Position numbers and translations under genes: made by a program | The notes under the pieces: generated by a model | What the model saw: only the letters and a program-made list of their open reading frames with translations | Databases searched by the model: none | Told to the model about the DNA's origin: nothing | Source of the DNA: Sclerodactyla briareus | Taxonomy: Eukaryota; Echinodermata; Holothuroidea; Dendrochirotida; Sclerodactylidae | Assembly (NCBI GenBank): GCA_026419785.1 | Contig: JAODTK010001510.1 | Location: 1 to 64,000, forward strand | DNA length: 64,000 nucleotides | Direction of reading: 5' to 3' | Shown: one piece after another, positions 59,645-64,000 of the stretch | How the letters are laid out: each line of letters begins with the position of its first letter | How positions within the stretch are numbered: position 1 is the first letter of the stretch

Positions 59645-60740
59645 ATTGTCTAAGCCCATCTGAAACCCATCGTTGGGAACCCCTGGTAAATCCTCTGTAA
59701 TGCACAATTAAGAGGGGTAAAAGAAGTGAATTGCAGCCAGAAGCCTATCAACTGAATATCTCGAGAACATTCCCCGGAATGAAAACGTGGGGAGTTTTTT
59801 TGTAATTTCAGGGTGTTTTGCTTTACCCCATGACGCACGGAAAGTGGGGAGTTTCCTGCTATCTGACGAAGTTTTGTATGTATGTTGCGCGCCAAACCGT
59901 GATGGCGCTCGGCTTAGATAGTCATTCCTGCTATGGGCCCCCCCAAATTATTTTTGCACGACGCTCCTGCTCGATTACACAAGAGAGCTGGTAGTGTGCC
60001 CCCACTTCCTGACCCTAAGGGACATAGAATAATGGGACACTTTTGTCACCTGGAGTATATTTTGCTGAATTTTCCATCGTACAATTGCTCAATAAAGGTA
60101 TACTTCTGATAATAAGTGGCCTCCTCCTCGACAATCGTAGGTTGCTATGGGTTACAATGCACGAAACTCGCATCACTTGGTCAATGCCTAGTGCAATAGT
60201 GTCAATGATCATCGTCAATAATCTCAAAATCAACAGTAGAATCTTAACAAATCCCTACTTCATACAATGACAACAGGACCTACTTTCTCTCATCTTGTCT
60301 CTCAATAGGGGCTGGCAGGCATGGTTACCATCACTGCGGGGATCGGAGAGGATGCCCTGGGCTTCGGTGCAGCCCTAAGGCCATTCCACAGAATGCCTAA
60401 CGGTAGGCATAAATTGTTAGGCGAAAGACCTTTACAAACTCTGTTAAGGACATGTTTACAGTGTTAGGTTTGCGTAGTTCGCGAAAGTGTTGATGGTTGC
60501 GACAGTTCAACACGGAATTCAGCTAAATAAATACTGTTACCTCCAGAAGTTGGAAGTGACGTTATTCCACTAACACTAACGCAGCCGAGCGAAGCCGTAA
60601 GCTGTAACAGAATCCGGCGACTGAATCCATAGGTTCTGACGTTGATTGATACTCTGGGAGTGTTCTTATGCGACTGACTCGGAAAGCCCAGTAAAACGGT
60701 CCCGTAGCAGTTTGGAGGTTCACATCAATTTAGTTAGAGT
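59645..60740. other. Right flank beyond satellite, no gene seen
   Basis: Unique-looking sequence between the satellite of about 185 bases and the 3' end of the reverse-strand LINE. No domain or repeat recognised. Confidence 0.5.
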
Positions 60741-60744
60741 AATC

Positions 60745-63700
60745 TTTGTTATGGATTATTCGTTTTGGATATGATGAACGTAACCCCGATAGGCCGATAC
60801 AATGATTACCTACATCGTAAATAAGTGCAGGCATGTACCCCGCCTCGATTATTTAGTTTATTGAGATGTTTTTTTAAGAAGGCGTTGACGCTTTCAGACT
60901 GAACACCATTTCTCAGCGCGGGGGGGTGGGACTGTTCCACTCATTGATCACTCTTCGGAAGTAACATACTTTCGAATATATTATAACCTGCAACCTCGAG
61001 ATAATGGCCCCTATTATGGGAACCATGTAGAAAATCCTGAAGAGTGGAGGCAGAGGCCATCGAAACCATGGACAATTTGGAGAACCTGAATCAAATCTTG
61101 AATTCGCCTTAACTCCATTGAAGTCAAACGAAGACGCTCCAATCTTCCTTATACGGCAAATCTCGCAGACACTGCAATTAATCTGGTAGCCACCCGTTGG
61201 ACGTTTTCAATGACAACTATTCTTCCGAAAAATGAGGATTCAACACCTGCACGGAATTACTCCAGGTCATGGTCTTACCAACTGTTTAAACACGCACAAA
61301 CAACGTATCTTCATGAAAAAGAACTAATTACGCTTAATCAAGCCGAGAATCAAACTAGCATTCCTAGCAGCTTCGCACACTACCTTAGAAGGTTTCAACG
61401 TAGAACCGAAAAATCACACAACCAATTTTATTTTTAAGAATGTGGAATATCTTGAGTATTGAAAACATGAAGTAAGCTTTGCATTTATCGCGTTGAAAAA
61501 CATTTGCCCAATCGGAGGACCGTTGAAGATTTGCGTATATCCTCTGAACAAATGATACATTGTTATGAGGAGTCACTTCCCGATGAACAACTTGGTGTCG
61601 TCCGCAATCTAAAAACTGGATGCACAAAAGCACCGTCATCGTGTACACAAGCCCGGAAAAGTGAGGGACAAGAACCGACCCTTGTGGAAAACCATATAGT
61701 GATCCTTGCCAAGGTAGAAAGGAAAAAGTCCATAAATAACAACTCTTAGAGTGAAAAACGTTATGAGGCACTTTTCAAAAACTTCTATAACATCTAGCCG
61801 ATTAGTCAAGCGAGAAGGAGGCCAGCAGAGACTCCCGGATGAGATTATAATCATTGAAAATACCATATGATCTCTAAAAATGATTCACTCACCTCGCAAA
61901 CAACACTGGTGAGACAATATGGCCTGTAATTACAATGATAAGACCGATTACCTTTCTTAAATAGGCCGAAATATTTGCTTCCTCTAATCTTTCTCGACAA
62001 ACCTTTTGAAGTTTCATTAAATCGGAGTAATGGACAATTTGGTCAGCGAAGCTAGGTAAACCCGTCCAAACTAGGAGCTTTACCAAGTTTAAGATTCTGG
62101 AGGTTGCCGTAAGCACAAATCAGGGGTAACGAACAACAGCAATTGATACGAGTGTTGGACATACCAACAACGAGACTCATCGGAACTATATAAATATAAG
62201 TTCTCTTGAGGCGGAAAAAAAAAACCGAAGAGAAGAAACCAGAAATATCCTGAATACACAATCGTGATTCCGTCACTGGTCGAATGCTATAATGGACCAA
62301 TGTCCTAAACTTTCTGCTTACTTCTAAACTAGAAGTGACGAACGGCATGAGGAATCGTCTTGACCAACTATGTGGCCATTTGAATGATCCAGATGTACAC
62401 GGAACCAGCTCAGAACGTTGAAGACGCCACGCCACAGCTTCTTGTTCTTATTTCGACGCTTTTTCAAAGGAAGGTACATTCTCGTGACCCATACAATTTC
62501 TCAGAGAGGCTTCTCCCTGAGGCCACAACATTCAAACTCAGAACAGAAGGCCAATTAACGCTACTCGAGAACCTCGAAATTCGAATCTGCCGGTCGGGAA
62601 ACACGAAACGAGCTCTAACCTCTGAGGAATGTGATTGAACAATACATATCAACGTTACAATATCGTGATTCCTTGCACCAACGCTTACGATACTCTTCAC
62701 ATTGCCACTGAGTTAGCATCCTTACTCAAGTTTACCTCAAGACTAATCCCTGGCGGGGAAGTGACCATGCTGGCGGATAAAATACAATTCTGGGAAATCG
62801 TGAAGAAATCAGAACGCTGACTGTCACCACTACCATTAGATCGAGAATTATCTGGATAACTGAATCTGCCCATTGATTGAATTCTTGCCGGAAACTTCGT
62901 TCAGCTTATCGAACCAAGTGAGTTGTTACTTCCATAGCTATTAGGAGAACGGAAAAACATATTGCATCAGTCAAAGAACTAGGAAGCATAAACATGAGTT
63001 ATACGGAACTGACGTGCACTGACACAGAATTAACGAAACTAACGCCTGATATCCCGCTCTCCAAACTTCTCAACTCAGACTGACATTCCAACAAAAACTC
63101 CGCTCCAAACCAGGGTGAGTGGTCAGTCTGATCTTGCAATAGACAAGATAAACTTGGCATGTGAACCCCAAGCTGTGGAAATGTCCTCATTGGTCAAGAA
63201 ATCGGGTAATCCCTACTACGTCGGGTTACGCTCCTGCACCAAAAGCTGAAACTCATCGACTCTAATAACTTTGAAAATAAACAAAGAAGGAAGATACTTA
63301 TTAGGACAATCATCACTAATATTGTTGTACCTAGCCCCGTCCGGAACAACTCTAGGAACCTGACACCAGAACTCGCTCAATGCCTTAAACGAGAAAAAGC
63401 TTGCGGTCACTTCCTGGTATTGTTAGCCCATACTGGTCAAGACAACCTAATCGTCCTCTCGGCCTAGTAACCATTTGACGATGTCCTCATTCAGCTCCAT
63501 GTAACCAGACACGCATTCGCTTTACCCGTAAAATTCGTGATCAAACATACCTGACAATGGGGTCCACTACTAGTAAACACTTCTCTCCAATGTTCTACTT
63601 CTCAAACAACCCTACGCTATCCACCTCAACACTGTGTGTAACTACAACCCTTTTGATCCGTCCATGCACCGTACCCTTGGACCAGCTTCCCCCCCCCCCC

Positions 63701-64000
63701 CCTTCTCACACCGACAACCGGCAACGCACTCTCCAACGAACCCCCTGAACTACTGTCAACCTGAAGCGCACTGGAAGAGTTTGCAATCACAAGACTGGAT
63801 CACCAGTCCCAACAACCCCACGGACTCCCATGCTCCACCAACTTCGCTTTCAACTCTGACAACCTAATACATTCGCACCACTATACCGAAACCATCTTTT
63901 CTAGCCTCTTCGAAACTGACCCCTTCAAAACTCACCCGCATTTAAATACAGGACAGACCACAACTTGACCGTTACAGCCAGCCTGTACCCGAGCAGTATA
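60745..64000 (-). mobile_element. CR1-like LINE with SGNH-type ORF1, reverse strand, open at window end
   Basis: Read on the - strand: D(S/P)IVRYV at 63,543-63,567, then GRED..VVLTSMG.NNTRK near 63,450 (SGNH hydrolase blocks of ORF1). The endonuclease starts with VDEFQLLVQERNP near 63,260, then CQSEL, SFVNSVSVHVSS, YRSPNS near 62,935 and MGRFSYPDN at 62,847-62,873. The RT has GFFSSVF near 62,220, KLGKAPSLDGFT near 62,060, FPQGSV near 61,690, IADDTKLFI at 61,581-61,608 and CKAYFM. The C-terminus shows a RVINEWNSP-type motif and SVNAFLKKHLNKLN near 60,870. The 3' end is placed near 60,745. Frame breaks are frequent. The 5' part runs off the window. Confidence 0.88.

Overview
The window looks like nuclear DNA from an invertebrate animal. 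It is AT-rich and intron-rich, with short exons flanked by AG/GT splice sites, several LINE retrotransposons, a hAT transposase remnant, microsatellites and minisatellites. Frequent TAGGCCTA-type motifs give a weak impression of a marine deuterostome such as an echinoderm; the species cannot be fixed from sequence alone. No prokaryotic-style genes, CRISPR, rRNA or convincing tRNA was seen. Most exons carry one- or two-base frame breaks, so either the consensus is noisy or the copies are decaying.

The organising structure is a very large, diverged, interrupted inverted duplication. The left arm (about 4,515-17,445) pairs in reverse complement with the right arm (about 18,420-58,790), around a non-homologous spacer of roughly 970 bases near 17.9 kb. 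Each arm carries a copy of an SLC22-type (organic cation/anion) transporter gene, placed head to head. The right copy runs on the + strand from 18,828 to 45,594. Eight exons are recognisable: N-terminus and DHWC loop, TM2-3, TM3-4, TM4-5, ESPRWL, TM7-8, TM10-11, and TM11-12 with the C-terminus. The left copy on the - strand keeps only exon 1 (16,737-17,035) and the terminal exon (11,910-12,142). Two deletions relative to the right arm, about 17.35 kb and 2.3 kb, removed every other recognised exon.

Region by region: 1-4,500 holds a dispersed repeat, a 15-base minisatellite, a Jockey-type LINE 3' fragment (2,600-3,400) and a G-rich 15-base minisatellite against the left edge of the palindrome. 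4,515-17,445 is the left arm. 17,036-18,827 lies between the two first exons and is the likely shared promoter region. 18,828-45,594 is the right SLC22 gene. Its third intron is very long and contains satellite, CA and polypurine repeats; its later introns contain LINE fragments (34.9-35.7 kb lies in the fourth intron). 45,594-58,790 is the duplicated 3' flank, interrupted by a hAT remnant and a CR1-like LINE (about 51.5-56.27 kb) that itself contains a nested poly(A)-tailed insertion. 58,530-59,640 is a satellite with a unit of about 185 bases. 60,745-64,000 is a second CR1-like LINE on the - strand, open at the window end.

The only host gene family recognised with confidence is SLC22. All other confident coding matter is transposon-derived. 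The two CR1-like LINEs share an ORF1 with a GDS(I)VRYVD SGNH-hydrolase motif and an ORF2 with endonuclease plus reverse transcriptase.
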